45,406 nt of DNA from Betaproteobacteria bacterium (GCA_016868015.1 VGIF01000007.1:1-45406); one strand, 5' to 3'; positions 34,921 through 44,158 are shown, numbered from the stretch's first letter. The notes: generated by a model from the letters alone, not told the origin. Translations and numbers: made by a program.

Positions 34921-35412
34921 ATGATCAAACTGGAAACCAATCACGGCGACATCACCCTCGAACTGGATGCCGCCAAGGCGCCGCTGACCGCCGCCAACTT
35001 CGAGCAGTACGTCAAAGAAGGGCATTACGACGGCACGATTTTTCACCGCGTGATCGACGGCTTTATGATCCAGGGCGGCGGCTTTGCACCCCGCATGAAA
35101 CAAAAAGCAACCCGCGCGCCGGTGCAAAACGAAGCGCAAAACGGTTTGAAAAACGACCACTACACCGTCGCCATGGCGCGCACTTCGGACCCGCACTCCG
35201 CCAGCGCGCAGTTTTTTATCAACACCACCGACAACGACTTTTTGAACCACTCCTCGCCCACGCCGCAAGGCTGGGGCTACTGCGTGTTCGGCAAGGTCAC
35301 TGCGGGCATGGATGTGGTCGATAAAATCGGCAAGGTCAGAACCGGCAACAGCGGCTTTCATCAAGACGTGCCGGTGGACGATGTGGTGATAAAAAAGGCA
35401 TCCGTCGTTTGA
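34921..35412 (+). CDS. ppiB: Cytoplasmic peptidyl-prolyl cis-trans isomerase
   Basis: 163 residues (E. coli PpiB 164). Same cyclophilin core: [43 protein letters not shown]. It lacks a signal peptide. AAGGA seven bases before the ATG. It starts 16 bases after ppiA, and its stop overlaps the lpxH start. Confidence 0.95.
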   Translation: MIKLETNHGDITLELDAAKAPLTAANFEQYVKEGHYDGTIFHRVIDGFMIQGGGFAPRMKQKATRAPVQNEAQNGLKNDHYTVAMARTSDPHSASAQFFINTTDNDFLNHSSPTPQGWGYCVFGKVTAGMDVVDKIGKVRTGNSGFHQDVPVDDVVIKKASVV

Positions 35413-36140
35413 CACCGCACACGCTGTTTATCTCCGACCTGCACCTTACCGCCGAGCGGCCGCACACCAATCAGCAGTTCTTCGATTTTTTAAGCAACGT
35501 CGCGCCGGCGGCCGGGGCACTTTACATCCTCGGCGATTTATTCGAGTACTGGGTGGGCGATGACGACACCGAGGATGCGTTAAACAGCAGCGTGGCGAGT
35601 GCGTTAAAACAACTCACCGCGCGCGGCGTCAAGGTTTACTTCATGCACGGCAACCGCGATTTTCTGCTTGGCCAGGAGTTTGCCGCACGCGCCGGCGCCA
35701 GCCTGATCAGCGATCCCACCGTGATCGATCTTTACGGCACGCGCACGCTGTTAATGCACGGCGACACGCTGTGCACCGATGACGTCGAATACCAAAAAGC
35801 GCGCGCGCATTACACCAACCCGCAAGTTAAAGCGCAGTTGCTGCAACTGCCGCTGGCGGTGCGCCATCAACAGGCGCGCAAGCTGCGCGAACAAAGCGAA
35901 GCGAGCAAGGCCGGCATGGCAATGCAGATCATGGATGTAGCCGCGGCCGCCGTCGAAGGCGTTTTGCGACAACACGGCTACCCGCGTTTGATTCACGGCC
36001 ACACCCATCGCCCCGCGCGCCATGTGCACACCGTCGATGGCCACGCTTGTGAGCGCTGGGTGCTGAACGACTGGTATACTCGGGGCGGGCATTTGTACTG
36101 CGATGCCGCGCGCTGCACCGCACATGGCGTTTCAGCTTAA
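35409..36140 (+). CDS. lpxH: UDP-2,3-diacylglucosamine diphosphatase
   Basis: 243 residues, metallophosphatase. Metal-site motifs in order: [29 protein letters not shown] and HGHTHRP. It hydrolyses UDP-2,3-diacylglucosamine to lipid X in lipid A synthesis, at the inner face of the membrane. The start is a TTG whose last bases are the TGA of ppiB (TTGA overlap), so translation is probably coupled. Confidence 0.95.
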   Translation: MTPHTLFISDLHLTAERPHTNQQFFDFLSNVAPAAGALYILGDLFEYWVGDDDTEDALNSSVASALKQLTARGVKVYFMHGNRDFLLGQEFAARAGASLISDPTVIDLYGTRTLLMHGDTLCTDDVEYQKARAHYTNPQVKAQLLQLPLAVRHQQARKLREQSEASKAGMAMQIMDVAAAAVEGVLRQHGYPRLIHGHTHRPARHVHTVDGHACERWVLNDWYTRGGHLYCDAARCTAHGVSA

Positions 36141-36151
36141 AATAAAAAGTT

Positions 36152-36178
36152 GTTTTAAATCAAATACTTAAGTAACAT
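36152..36178 (+). repeat. A/T-rich dispersed motif, copy 8
   Basis: Contains TTTTAAATCAAATACTTAAG, 12 bases after the lpxH stop. Confidence 0.55.
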
Positions 36179-36189
36179 ACAGAGGTAGT

Positions 36190-36276
36190 ACGCGTAGGTT
36201 GGGCTGACGTAGGAAGCCCAACGCCTTGGTTTGATCACTTGCGATTGTTGGGCTTCGCTGCGCTCAGCCCAACCGA
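36190..36276. repeat. Inverted repeat, GTTGGGCT family
   Basis: GGTTGGGCTGACGTAGGAAG near the left and GTTGGGCTTCGC...CTCAGCCCAACC at the right form nested inverted repeats. Related sequence lies at 27174-27222. It is between the convergent lpxH and J-domain genes. Confidence 0.6.
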
Positions 36277-36364
36277 CGAACTACTCGCACTTCTCGGCGT
36301 CCACACCCGACATTCCCCTATGTCGCCTTTGGGGCAAACCGCCCCACCCCAAGCCGCGCGCCGA

Positions 36365-37564
36365 TTATCGCCGTTTGCGCGCGCGCGGCGCGGCAATCTC
36401 CCCGAACATCGCCAGCAGTTCGTCCATATCGGCAAGCTCTTCTTGCATCGCCTGTCCGACACGGTATGCCTTGAGACGGCGCTTTAACTGCGCCACGTCG
36501 CGAAACGCGGCGAGATCGGCCTCGGTGTCGCGGATCGCCATCTCCATTTGTGCGCACTCCGCATTTAGCCCCTTGCGCACCTCGGCCTCGGTGAGCGCAA
36601 AACCCATACGCAAGCCCTCGAACGGCATCAGCAACTCGGCCAACTCCGCCCGCAATTGCCGCAGCTGTTCCGCGAGCACGTGGTTGTAATGCAACAAGCG
36701 CTCGCGCGCCATGCCCGCCAGGTGCGCCGGATTGATTTGCTCAATTTTTAACTGCAGCTCCAGCAACGCGAGCAAATCGCCGGCCTGGTACGCCTGATTG
36801 ACCTGCTGCATGAGCTCGGTCTTGCGCGCGCGTTCGGCGGGATTGGGCTCGCGGTCCGGGTGCAGTTCGCTGGCGAGCCGGCGGTAGACTTCGCGCACGG
36901 ATTGGGTTGCGCCCTGCTGCGCCTGTTCGCGCAGCGCTTCGCGCTCGGCGGCCTTACCGTGCTTATCTTTCTTATCGCGCTTACCGCGCTCACCGCGAGC
37001 CTGCTGCTTGCGCTGGGCTTCGGCTTCCTCCTGCTCGAGCATTTCCCCCAGGGCGCGCGCGAAATCTTCGGGCGAGCTGGCGCTGTCGTCCACGTCCACG
37101 CCCATGGTCTCGCGCATCATGTCGCGCATGAGCTCGAGACCGGCCTCGTGTTCCTCATCAAAACTCGACTCGCCATATTTTTCGTGGAGGCGCTCCAGTT
37201 CGGGTGAGCGTTCTTCTTCCAGCAATCCCAGTAGCGTGGTTTGCAGCAAATCAACCACTTTGGCGCGCTCCGCCCTGGTCAAGCGCTTGCCACTTGCCGC
37301 TTCGTCCAGTACGCGCACCATGGCGATGCGCAAATCGCGAAATTTCTGCAGCAGCGGCAGCAGGTGCGCATCGTGGCGGCGCTGTTCGACGCCGATAAAC
37401 TCACGCCAGCGCGCCAGGGTGTCGCGCGCGGCCGCGATGTCGGCGATCAGCTTGTTAAACCGCCGCTGCTCCTTGGTGAGCACTTGGCGGCTGCCGGCAA
37501 GCGCCACCGGCGAACCCGCGCCCGCGGGCAAGGCATCGTCATCGAACAAGGAAGTCTGTTTCAT
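36365..37564 (-). CDS. J-domain protein (uncharacterised)
   Basis: 399 residues from the ATG at 37564 (AAAGGA upstream). It starts MKQTSLFDDDALP. A helical N-terminal half with coiled-coil character is followed by a very charged segment (about 205-230) and then a J-domain-like stretch with VYRRLASELHPDREPNP, HPD intact, and a helix MQQVNQAYQAGDLLALLELQ. A helical tail follows. The J domain is therefore internal, not N-terminal, and lacks the zinc and G/F regions of DnaJ. Probably a specialised DnaK partner. Downstream of guaA before the integrative element arrived. Confidence 0.75.
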   Translation of the reverse strand: MKQTSLFDDDALPAGAGSPVALAGSRQVLTKEQRRFNKLIADIAAARDTLARWREFIGVEQRRHDAHLLPLLQKFRDLRIAMVRVLDEAASGKRLTRAERAKVVDLLQTTLLGLLEEERSPELERLHEKYGESSFDEEHEAGLELMRDMMRETMGVDVDDSASSPEDFARALGEMLEQEEAEAQRKQQARGERGKRDKKDKHGKAAEREALREQAQQGATQSVREVYRRLASELHPDREPNPAERARKTELMQQVNQAYQAGDLLALLELQLKIEQINPAHLAGMARERLLHYNHVLAEQLRQLRAELAELLMPFEGLRMGFALTEAEVRKGLNAECAQMEMAIRDTEADLAAFRDVAQLKRRLKAYRVGQAMQEELADMDELLAMFGEIAAPRARKRR

Positions 37565-37605
37565 CAAATTTCCTTTGGCGTTCGTGGCGAGCCCTGGGCA
37601 ACGCT

Positions 37606-37617
37606 TTCCCACTCGAT
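37606..37617 (+). repeat. Distal attachment repeat of the guaA element
   Basis: TTCCCACTCGAT, identical to 40317-40328 in the guaA 3' end. The left repeat lies just upstream of the J-domain gene and marks the far end of the element. Confidence 0.8.
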
Positions 37618-37673
37618 CATTAACGGCATATGTAACTCATTGTCGCATTTAGAAGTTCGTTCTGCGAGTAGCG

Positions 37674-37697
37674 TTTTTACCGTCAGATTTACCGTCA
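37674..37697 (+). repeat. Paired integrase-type sites, left
   Basis: TTTTTACCGTCA followed by GATTTACCGTCA, identical over 24 bases to 40174-40197. Further single copies are at 37920-37931 and 38028-38039. Likely arm-type binding sites for the integrase (inference). Confidence 0.7.
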
Positions 37698-37862
37698 ATC
37701 TCATCTGATCCACGAAAACACCTTTCAGCATCTATCGGGATGTATCGAGATCAATCGACGAATTCGTGCAGGTCACCTTTCGAGATGTATCGAGATCTAT
37801 CGGTTCCCGCGGCGCTCTCTGGCAGCGTCAACGAGCCCTTCTGCTTGTCGAATTGGCGCCCA

Positions 37863-38046
37863 AAAAGTGCCGGCATCAAACTCGATAACGTATTGTTCAG
37901 TCGAGTTTTTTCGACTATTTTTTTACCGTCACGGCGCCAGTGCAGACGCATAAACCAAACGACAAAACCAGAGAAAGCCGGCATCAAATGGTGCAACCTG
38001 TTGTCGCAAAAATATTTTTCGATCATTTTTTTACCGTCAGGCTGCT
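37863..38046. repeat. Two diverged ~75-bp direct repeats
   Basis: The segments 37866-37938 and 37973-38046 each begin with GCCGGCATCAAA and end with TTTTTTTACCGTCA, with diverged sequence between. A minus-strand ORF across them shows the repeat as DGKK...LMPA twice; I do not regard it as a supported gene. Confidence 0.5.
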
Positions 38047-38178
38047 GTGGCAGATTAAAAGCGGCGTCCGCGCGTGACCTTGGAAGTTCCATAATGTGGG
38101 ATCCGATCGACCTTAGAGACTGAAGTCCAGGTCGAGTCGCCAACACTGGGCGTTGAAGCCACCGAGGTCTGGTCTGCC

Positions 38179-38550
38179 TCAGGCCATAGTGCGCAGCTCG
38201 CGCATCGTCTCGTGGGCGTGGAGGTAGATCTGCTCGTACTTGACGCTCCTCCACAACCGCTCGACGAAGACATTGTCGACCCAGCGCCCCTTGCCGTCCA
38301 TGCTCACGCGCACGCCCTTGGCGAGCAGCACCGCGGTGAACTCCTCGGCGGTGAACTGCGAGCCCTGGTCGGTGTTGAAGATCTGCGGGGTGCCGTAACG
38401 CGTGAGCGCCTGCTGCAGCGCTTCGACGCAGAAGTCACTCGCCAGGGCATTGCTCACCCGGAAGGCGAGCACCTTGCGGCTGAAGAGGTCCACGATCGCC
38501 ACCAGGTAGGCAAAGCCCTGGGCCATCGGCACACGTGCCATGCGCGACGC
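38179..38550 (-). pseudogene. IS3-family transposase fragment (DDE domain)
   Basis: The minus strand encodes PMAQGFAYLVAIVDLFSRKV, FNTDQGSQFTAEEF and DNVFVERLWRSVKYE, the D-D-E catalytic region of IS3-type OrfB. The N-terminal third is absent before about 38535, and the C-terminus breaks off after HETMRELRTMA. Both IS ends are missing, so it is an immobile remnant. Confidence 0.85.
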
Positions 38551-38650
38551 AGCCGACATCCTGACTCGGGGTCTCGGCAGCAACCCAGCGTCCGATCGCG
38601 TTTAGGGCAAACCGGGGCAACCGACCGGAAATCGATCTACTACCCCCTTT

Positions 38651-38687
38651 GCCCCCGGTTGTAGCCATGCTCCCGGGGGCGTTTTTT
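38651..38687 (+). terminator. Rho-independent-type hairpin
   Basis: GCCCCCGG (38651-38658) pairs with CCGGGGGC (38673-38680), followed by G and six Ts on the plus strand. No plus-strand gene precedes it; it may block transcription entering the integrase region. Confidence 0.55.
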
Positions 38688-38756
38688 GAATGCGGATTTC
38701 TTGCGCCATTACTGATTGCTTCGAGTCTCCCCATCAGGCTACGCAAGTGCCATCCG

Positions 38757-40016
38757 TCATATAGGCGCCGTCGTGGTGACTACCTTCATCGTCGGCGGCA
38801 ACAGAGTCGGCGTGTGAGACTCCCCCGCCACCCACGCGTCGATCATATCGGCCCACTCCTGCAGCATGTGCCGGCGCTGCTCGCCGTACTCGGCCTTGTT
38901 GTAGACGCCGCGCGATGAACGCCCGTCTTCGTGCGCAAGCGCCTTCTCGATCCAGTCGCTGTTAAAGCCCAGCTCGTTGAGGATGGTGGAGCCGGTGCGC
39001 CGCAGGTCGTGCACGGTGAAGGGCTCCAGCGGCAAGCCTGACGCCTTGGCCTTCTCGACCACGGCCTGCGTCACGCGGTTGAGGGTCGCCTTCGACATGC
39101 AGCGATCGGCGTCGTAGCGCGAGGGCAACAGGAAACGCGAGCCGCCCGCGCAGGTGCGCAGCGCGATCATGATGTCGAGCGCCTGCTGGGAAAGATAAAC
39201 GTTGTGGGGCTTGCCGGCCTTCATGCGGGCCTTCGGAACGGTCCAGACCGCGTTCTCGAAATCGACTTCGTTCCAGGTAGCCTCGATGAGCTCGCTCTTG
39301 CGCACGAGCGTGAGCAGGATCAGACGCAGCGCGAGGCGGATGGTGGGCAGGGTCGTGGTGACTTCGAGGACGCGATGCATGACGCGGATCTCCGACGGCG
39401 ACAGCGCCCGGTCTTTTGGCACGAATGTCGCAATCGACGAGGGGCCGACCTCGTCGGCCGGGTTGGGCGCCTTGTCGCCGTGCAGCGCTGCGAACCCAAA
39501 GACCTGTTTGACGATGTCGCGGACGTGCACAGCGGTCGCCGGCGCGCCGCGATCCTTCACCTTCGCGCACAGGTTGCGCAGATCTTCGGGACCGATCTCG
39601 GCCAGAAGGCGGTTTCGGAACGCGGGCAAGATGTCCCGATCGATGATGCTCTTGCGCATCGCCTTGGTGCTCTCCGCCATCCGCGCGTCTTCGAGCCAGC
39701 GGTTGGTGAATTCTCCGAAGGTCTTTGCCTCGGACATGCGGCGCTTCTCGCGCTGCTTTTCCTGGCTGGGTGAAAGCCCCTCGGCAATCGCCTTGCGCGC
39801 TTCCGTGCAGCGCTCGCGCGCCATCAACAGCGAAACCCCGTCCTTGGTTCCGTAGCGGCCGACCGTCAGGGTCTCACGCCGGCCATTGAGCCGATAGTCG
39901 AGCCGAAAGGTGACCGTGCCCTTAGGCGAGACGGTCACGTACATCCCGTCCCGGTCGGCGACTTTGTAAGTGGTGGCCCCGGGTTTGAGGCCTCTCAACA
40001 TCCCATCTGACAGCAT
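38757..40016 (-). CDS. P4-type tyrosine integrase
   Basis: 419 residues from the ATG at 40016 (AAGGAGG eight bases upstream). N-terminal DUF4102-type domain (KPGATTYKVADRDGMYVTVSPKGTVTFRLDYRLNGR), a SAM-like core-binding domain, and the catalytic domain with Arg in LTLVRKSELIEATW, HDLRRTGST, His in KALAHEDG and the nucleophile Tyr in GVYNKAEY. It would recombine the 12-bp guaA core. It reads away from guaA, with its start facing the right attachment site. Confidence 0.93.
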   Translation of the reverse strand: MLSDGMLRGLKPGATTYKVADRDGMYVTVSPKGTVTFRLDYRLNGRRETLTVGRYGTKDGVSLLMARERCTEARKAIAEGLSPSQEKQREKRRMSEAKTFGEFTNRWLEDARMAESTKAMRKSIIDRDILPAFRNRLLAEIGPEDLRNLCAKVKDRGAPATAVHVRDIVKQVFGFAALHGDKAPNPADEVGPSSIATFVPKDRALSPSEIRVMHRVLEVTTTLPTIRLALRLILLTLVRKSELIEATWNEVDFENAVWTVPKARMKAGKPHNVYLSQQALDIMIALRTCAGGSRFLLPSRYDADRCMSKATLNRVTQAVVEKAKASGLPLEPFTVHDLRRTGSTILNELGFNSDWIEKALAHEDGRSSRGVYNKAEYGEQRRHMLQEWADMIDAWVAGESHTPTLLPPTMKVVTTTAPI

Positions 40017-40041
40017 CACAGCGCCCTCCTTGCGTGCGAAC

Positions 40042-40197
40042 TTTACCGTCACGAAAAAATAGCAGAAACTACTTACTTAACTAATTGTTTAAATTATATT
40101 TATTGCAATTATTTTTACCGTCAGTCGCCTTTTCGAGCTGACGGTAAAAATTTCCCAGGGTCCGTGCCCAGGATTTTTACCGTCAGATTTACCGTCA
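40042..40197. repeat. Integrase-type sites, right cluster
   Basis: TTTACCGTCA at 40042, TTTTTACCGTCA at 40112, the inverted TGACGGTAAAAA at 40139, and the pair at 40174-40197 identical to the left pair. This is a denser array than on the left and sits just upstream of the integrase start, so integrase binding may also regulate its own gene (inference). Confidence 0.65.
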
Positions 40198-40313
40198 GAT
40201 TGGAGGGCATCCCCCCGATAGACCTCGATACATCTCGACAGACGTAACAATGAAATATCAATGACTTATAGTCACTTTTCGATAGATGCCGATAGACCCT
40301 GAAAGACCCAGAA

Positions 40314-41894
40314 TTATTCCCACTCGATGGTCGCCGGTGGCTTGCTGGAAATATCGTACACCACGCGATTAATCCCGCGCACCTCATTGATGATGCGGTT
40401 AGACACTTTCGCCAGCAGGCTGTGCGGCAGTTCCGCCACATGCGCGGTCATGAAATCGGTGGTCTGCACCGCGCGTAGGCTCACCACGTATTCATAGGTG
40501 CGGCCATCGCCCATGACGCCCACGGATTTCACGGGAATAAACACCGCGAAGGCTTGCGCGGTTTTGTCGTACCAGCTTTTGCCGTCGGTATCAAAGGTGG
40601 CGCGCAGTTCATCGATAAAAATCGCATCGGCGCGGCGTAGCAGATCGGCGTACTCGGCTTTGACTTCACCGAGGATGCGCACACCCAAGCCCGGGCCGGG
40701 GAACGGGTGGCGAAACACCATGTCTCGCGGCAGGCCCAGCGCCAGGCCCAGTTCACGCACTTCGTCCTTGAACAACTCGCGCAGCGGCTCCAGCAACTTA
40801 AGATGCAGCGTTTCGGGCAGGCCGCCGACGTTGTGGTGCGATTTGATGTTGTGCGCCTTTTGGCTTTTGGCACCGGCGGATTCGATCACATCGGGGTAGA
40901 TGGTGCCTTGCGCCAGCCACTTCGCGTTGGGCAGTTTCGCCGACTCGCGCTGAAATACCTCGACGAATTCACGGCCGATGATTTTGCGTTTTTGTTCGGG
41001 GTCGGTGACGCGTTTCAAATGCCCCAAAAACTGCGCGCGCGCATCGGCGTGGATGACCTTGACGCCGAGATTTTGGGCGAAGGTTTGCATCACCTGCTCG
41101 GCTTCGTTAAGCCGCAACAAGCCGTTGTCGACGAACACGCAGGTGAGTTGCGCGCCGATCGCTTTGTGGATCAACGCCGCCGCCACCGACGAATCGACGC
41201 CGCCCGACAAACCCAAAATCACTTCTTCGCGCCCCACTTCGGCACGGATGCGCGCCACCGCCTCCGGGATGTAATCCGGCATGTTCCAATCGCCCGCAAG
41301 CCCGCAAATCTCGCGCACAAAACGCGTGAGGATGGTAGCGCCCTGCTTGGTGTGCGTCACTTCGGGGTGAAACTGCACCGCGTAAAACTTGCGCGCTTCG
41401 TCCGCCATGCCCGCAATCGGGCAAGCGGGGTTGCTGGCGATCACCTTAAAGCCCGGCGGCAGTTCATCGACCTTATCGCCATGGCTCATCCACACATCGA
41501 GCAGCCCGTGCCCCTCGGCGTTGGTTCGATCTTCAATGCCGTTGAACAGCGCCGAATGCCCCCGCGCGCGCACTTCGGCGTAACCGAACTCGCGCACCTT
41601 GCCGCTGGTAACCTTGCCGCCCAACTGCGCCGCCATGGTCTGCATGCCGTAACAAATGCCCAGCACCGGTACGTTAAGTTTCCACACCACCTCTGGCGCG
41701 CGCGGCGTGTCGGTCTCCCACACCGAATTCGGCCCGCCCGACAAAATCACGCCGCTCGGATTGAACTCACGAACAAAATTATCGCTGACATCGAACGGAT
41801 GCAGCTCGCAGTAGACCCGCGCTTCGCGCACGCGGCGCGCGATTAACTGCGAATATTGCGCGCCAAAGTCCAGGATTAAAATTTTTTGGTGCAT
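40314..41894 (-). CDS. guaA: GMP synthase (glutamine-hydrolysing)
   Basis: 526 residues (E. coli 525) from the ATG at 41894. N-terminal class I amidotransferase: [16 protein letters not shown], nucleophile Cys in GICYGMQTM, His-Glu in [10 protein letters not shown]. Then the ATP-pyrophosphatase P-loop [11 protein letters not shown] and the C-terminal dimerisation domain ending PATIEWE. It makes GMP from XMP. The stop codon TAA lies in the integrative element, directly after the 12-bp core. It follows guaB on the same strand. Confidence 0.98.
   Translation of the reverse strand: MHQKILILDFGAQYSQLIARRVREARVYCELHPFDVSDNFVREFNPSGVILSGGPNSVWETDTPRAPEVVWKLNVPVLGICYGMQTMAAQLGGKVTSGKVREFGYAEVRARGHSALFNGIEDRTNAEGHGLLDVWMSHGDKVDELPPGFKVIASNPACPIAGMADEARKFYAVQFHPEVTHTKQGATILTRFVREICGLAGDWNMPDYIPEAVARIRAEVGREEVILGLSGGVDSSVAAALIHKAIGAQLTCVFVDNGLLRLNEAEQVMQTFAQNLGVKVIHADARAQFLGHLKRVTDPEQKRKIIGREFVEVFQRESAKLPNAKWLAQGTIYPDVIESAGAKSQKAHNIKSHHNVGGLPETLHLKLLEPLRELFKDEVRELGLALGLPRDMVFRHPFPGPGLGVRILGEVKAEYADLLRRADAIFIDELRATFDTDGKSWYDKTAQAFAVFIPVKSVGVMGDGRTYEYVVSLRAVQTTDFMTAHVAELPHSLLAKVSNRIINEVRGINRVVYDISSKPPATIEWE
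40317..40328 (+). repeat. Proximal attachment repeat (guaA 3' end)
   Basis: TTCCCACTCGAT, encoding the last guaA codons IEWE on the minus strand; partner of 37606-37617. Confidence 0.8.
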
Positions 41895-41904
41895 TCGTAA
41901 ACCC

Positions 41905-41987
41905 GTGAACAGTAAACGGTGAACCGTAAACAGCAACCGCTTAGCGCCGCAGGATTTGCTGATTACTGTTTACCGTTCACTGCTTAC
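41905..41987. repeat. Inverted repeat, GTAAACGGTGAAC family
   Basis: GTGAACAGTAAACGGTGAAC pairs with ATTACTGTTTACCGTTCAC after a 40-base loop; the arms carry internal tandem copies. It lies between guaB and guaA and would fold in their shared transcript. Confidence 0.75.
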
Positions 41988-43450
41988 TCGACTCGGTAAT
42001 TAGGCGCTTCCTTGGTAATCTGCACATCGTGCACATGCGACTCGCGGATGCCGGCGGTGGTGATTTCGACGAATTCCGCCTTGCGCCGCATGTCGTCGAT
42101 GCTGCCGCAGCCGACGTAGCCCATGCTTGCACGCAAGCCGCCCATCAGTTGGTGGATCAGCGGCACCAGGCCGCCTTTGTACGGCACGCGGCCTTCGACG
42201 CCTTCGGGCACCAGTTTTTCGGTGTCCAGTTCGTCGACTTCCTGGAAATAACGGTCGGCCGAGCCTTGCTGCATCGCGCCCAACGAGCCCATGCCGCGAT
42301 ACGCTTTGTAGGAACGCCCTTGATAAAGCTCGATTTCGCCGGGCGATTCTTCGGTGCCGCCGAACAGGCTGCCGATCATCACGCAGTAGCCGCCGGCGGC
42401 AATCGCCTTGGCTATATCGCCGGAGAAACGGATGCCGCCATCGGCGATCACCGGCACATCGGTTTTAGCCAGCGCTTTCGCCACATTGGCAATCGCCGAA
42501 ATTTGCGGCACGCCCACGCCGGCGACGATGCGCGTGGTGCAAATCGAGCCGGGGCCGATACCGACTTTGACGCCATCCGCGCCGCTATCGACTAAGGCCC
42601 GGGCCGCCGCCGCCGTGGCGATGTTGCCGCCGATCACTTGCACCCGCGAGTAATTGCGCTTGACCCAGCGCACGCGTTTTAACACGCCACCGGAGTGGCC
42701 GTGGGCGGTGTCGACCACGATCACATCCACGCCGGCGTCGATCAGCGATTCGACGCGCTCTTCGGTGCCCTCGCCCACGCCCACCGCCGCGCCCACGCGC
42801 AAGCGCCCCAGGCGATCCTTGCTCGCGTTGGGGTGCTCGGAGGATTTCAAAATATCCTTCACCGTCACCAAACCGCGCAGCTCGAAATTTTTGCCCACCA
42901 CCAGCACACGTTCGAGACGATGCTTGTGCATCAGCGCTTTTGCTTCTTCGCGCGTGGCGCCTTCCTTCACCGTCACCAGGCGCTCGCGCGGCGTCATGAT
43001 GTTTTTCACCGGCTGATCGAGATTGGTCTCGAAGCGTAAATCGCGGTTGGTGACGATGCCCACCACGCGCCCATTGGCGCTCAATACCGGCAAACCGGAA
43101 ATCTTGTGCTGGCGCGTGATTTGCAACACGTCGCGCACCGTCATCACCGGCCCCACCGTGATCGGATCTTTGACGATGCCAGATTCAAAACGCTTGACCT
43201 TGGTGACCTCGCCCGCCTGCGCGGTGGGCGACATGTTTTTGTGGATGATGCCGATGCCACCCTCTTGCGCGATGGCGATCGCCAGACGCGCCTCGGTCAC
43301 CGTGTCCATGGCGGCGGACACGATGGGAATATTGAGCGTGATTTGGCGCGTGAGCCTGGTTTTTAAGCTAACTTCGCGCGGCAAGACATCGGAATGGGCG
43401 GGAACCAGCAGTACATCATCGAAGGTGAGAGCTTTTTGCACCACGCGCAT
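41984..43450 (-). CDS. guaB: Inosine-5'-monophosphate dehydrogenase
   Basis: 488 residues from the ATG at 43450 (GAGGGA upstream). TIM barrel with two CBS domains inserted (about 90-210), the catalytic Cys loop [28 protein letters not shown] and the flap GMGSLGAM. It oxidises IMP to XMP with NAD, the step before guaA. guaB and guaA form the usual pair, separated here by an 89-base repeat-bearing gap. Confidence 0.98.
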   Translation of the reverse strand: MRVVQKALTFDDVLLVPAHSDVLPREVSLKTRLTRQITLNIPIVSAAMDTVTEARLAIAIAQEGGIGIIHKNMSPTAQAGEVTKVKRFESGIVKDPITVGPVMTVRDVLQITRQHKISGLPVLSANGRVVGIVTNRDLRFETNLDQPVKNIMTPRERLVTVKEGATREEAKALMHKHRLERVLVVGKNFELRGLVTVKDILKSSEHPNASKDRLGRLRVGAAVGVGEGTEERVESLIDAGVDVIVVDTAHGHSGGVLKRVRWVKRNYSRVQVIGGNIATAAAARALVDSGADGVKVGIGPGSICTTRIVAGVGVPQISAIANVAKALAKTDVPVIADGGIRFSGDIAKAIAAGGYCVMIGSLFGGTEESPGEIELYQGRSYKAYRGMGSLGAMQQGSADRYFQEVDELDTEKLVPEGVEGRVPYKGGLVPLIHQLMGGLRASMGYVGCGSIDDMRRKAEFVEITTAGIRESHVHDVQITKEAPNYRVE

Positions 43451-43626
43451 CGTTTTGATCCCTCGCAAAGCGTGAATTATACGCAAACAGGGCGTAAACG
43501 TTAAGCAAATGCGTGCGTTAATGGTTTGACGCGATTGAATTATTTGGATAATTTGGAATGAGGCTGTAGCCGCCGCTTGCGTCGGCGGCGTTGCTCAAAA
43601 CTCTTTCGGGGAAACGCGAGGCAGAT

Positions 43627-44142
43627 ATGAAAATCGCAGGTGCAAACTGGGTGGTCATTGTGGCACTGCTAGGGGCTGGTGCACCGCTGATCGCCCATGC
43701 GCAGGTGGTGAAATGTATCGGCAAGGATGGCCGCGTCGAATTCGCGTCGAATTGTCCGCCGGGCACCAAGCAAATGGACACCGGCATCTCCAGCAAACCG
43801 GCGCCCGCCCCCGCAAAGAGCGAAGCCAAGGGCGACGCCAAAAGCGACGCCAAAGCCGATGCCAAGGGCGGCCCGCAAACGCTCGCCGATCGCGACGCCG
43901 ATTTTAAAAAGCGTCAAGCCGCACAAAAAGAAGCCGACGCCAAGGCGGAAAAACAAGCCGCGGCGGCCGCCGAGCGCAAGCGCAACTGCGAAGCCGCGCA
44001 AAGCAATCTGGTGACGCTCAAAAACCGTCAACGCATGTACCGCAACGACCCCAAAACAGGGGAACGCGTGTTTTTCGAGGAAGCCGACTTTGTCCGTGAA
44101 CAAGCGAACACTGAGCGCATCATCGCTGAAAACTGCAAGTAA
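43627..44142 (+). CDS. DUF4124-domain exported protein
   Basis: 171 residues from the ATG at 43627 (GAGGCA six bases upstream). A signal peptide ends near HAQ, then the short DUF4124 motif VVKCIGKDGRVEFASNCPPG, an Ala/Lys/Asp-rich linker with AKSDAKADAK-type repeats, and a helical charged C-terminus with three Cys in the mature protein overall (two in the DUF4124 part and later ones). Probably periplasmic; function unknown. Common in betaproteobacteria. Confidence 0.75.
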   Translation: MKIAGANWVVIVALLGAGAPLIAHAQVVKCIGKDGRVEFASNCPPGTKQMDTGISSKPAPAPAKSEAKGDAKSDAKADAKGGPQTLADRDADFKKRQAAQKEADAKAEKQAAAAAERKRNCEAAQSNLVTLKNRQRMYRNDPKTGERVFFEEADFVREQANTERIIAENCK

Positions 44143-44158
44143 GCCGCCACGCGCCGCG

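Larger units (their letters stand above)
37618..38178. other. Left arm of the guaA element, no gene seen
   Basis: Holds the iterated sites and repeats listed separately. A segment near 37787-37802 (GAGATGTATCGAGATCTATC) recurs inverted at the right end near 40219-40240, with one mismatch. Confidence 0.6.
37606..40328. mobile_element. 2.7-kb integrative element in the 3' end of guaA
   Basis: Bounded by 12-bp direct repeats of the guaA end. It contains a tyrosine integrase, an IS3-type remnant, many TTTTTACCGTCA-like sites at both ends, and TATCGA/TCGATA-type repeats. The 3' end of guaA is a known hotspot for genomic islands. No cargo gene is left, so this is a minimal or decayed island. Confidence 0.85.

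Noticed and set aside
37751-38254. 167-residue minus-strand ORF with internal protein repeat DGKK...LMPA
   Set aside because: The repeat reflects DNA-level iterated TTTTTACCGTCA sites in the element arm; no ribosome site or family.
38651-38687. tRNA remnant as attachment site near the hairpin
   Set aside because: No cloverleaf or T-arm sequence; the attachment site is in guaA.
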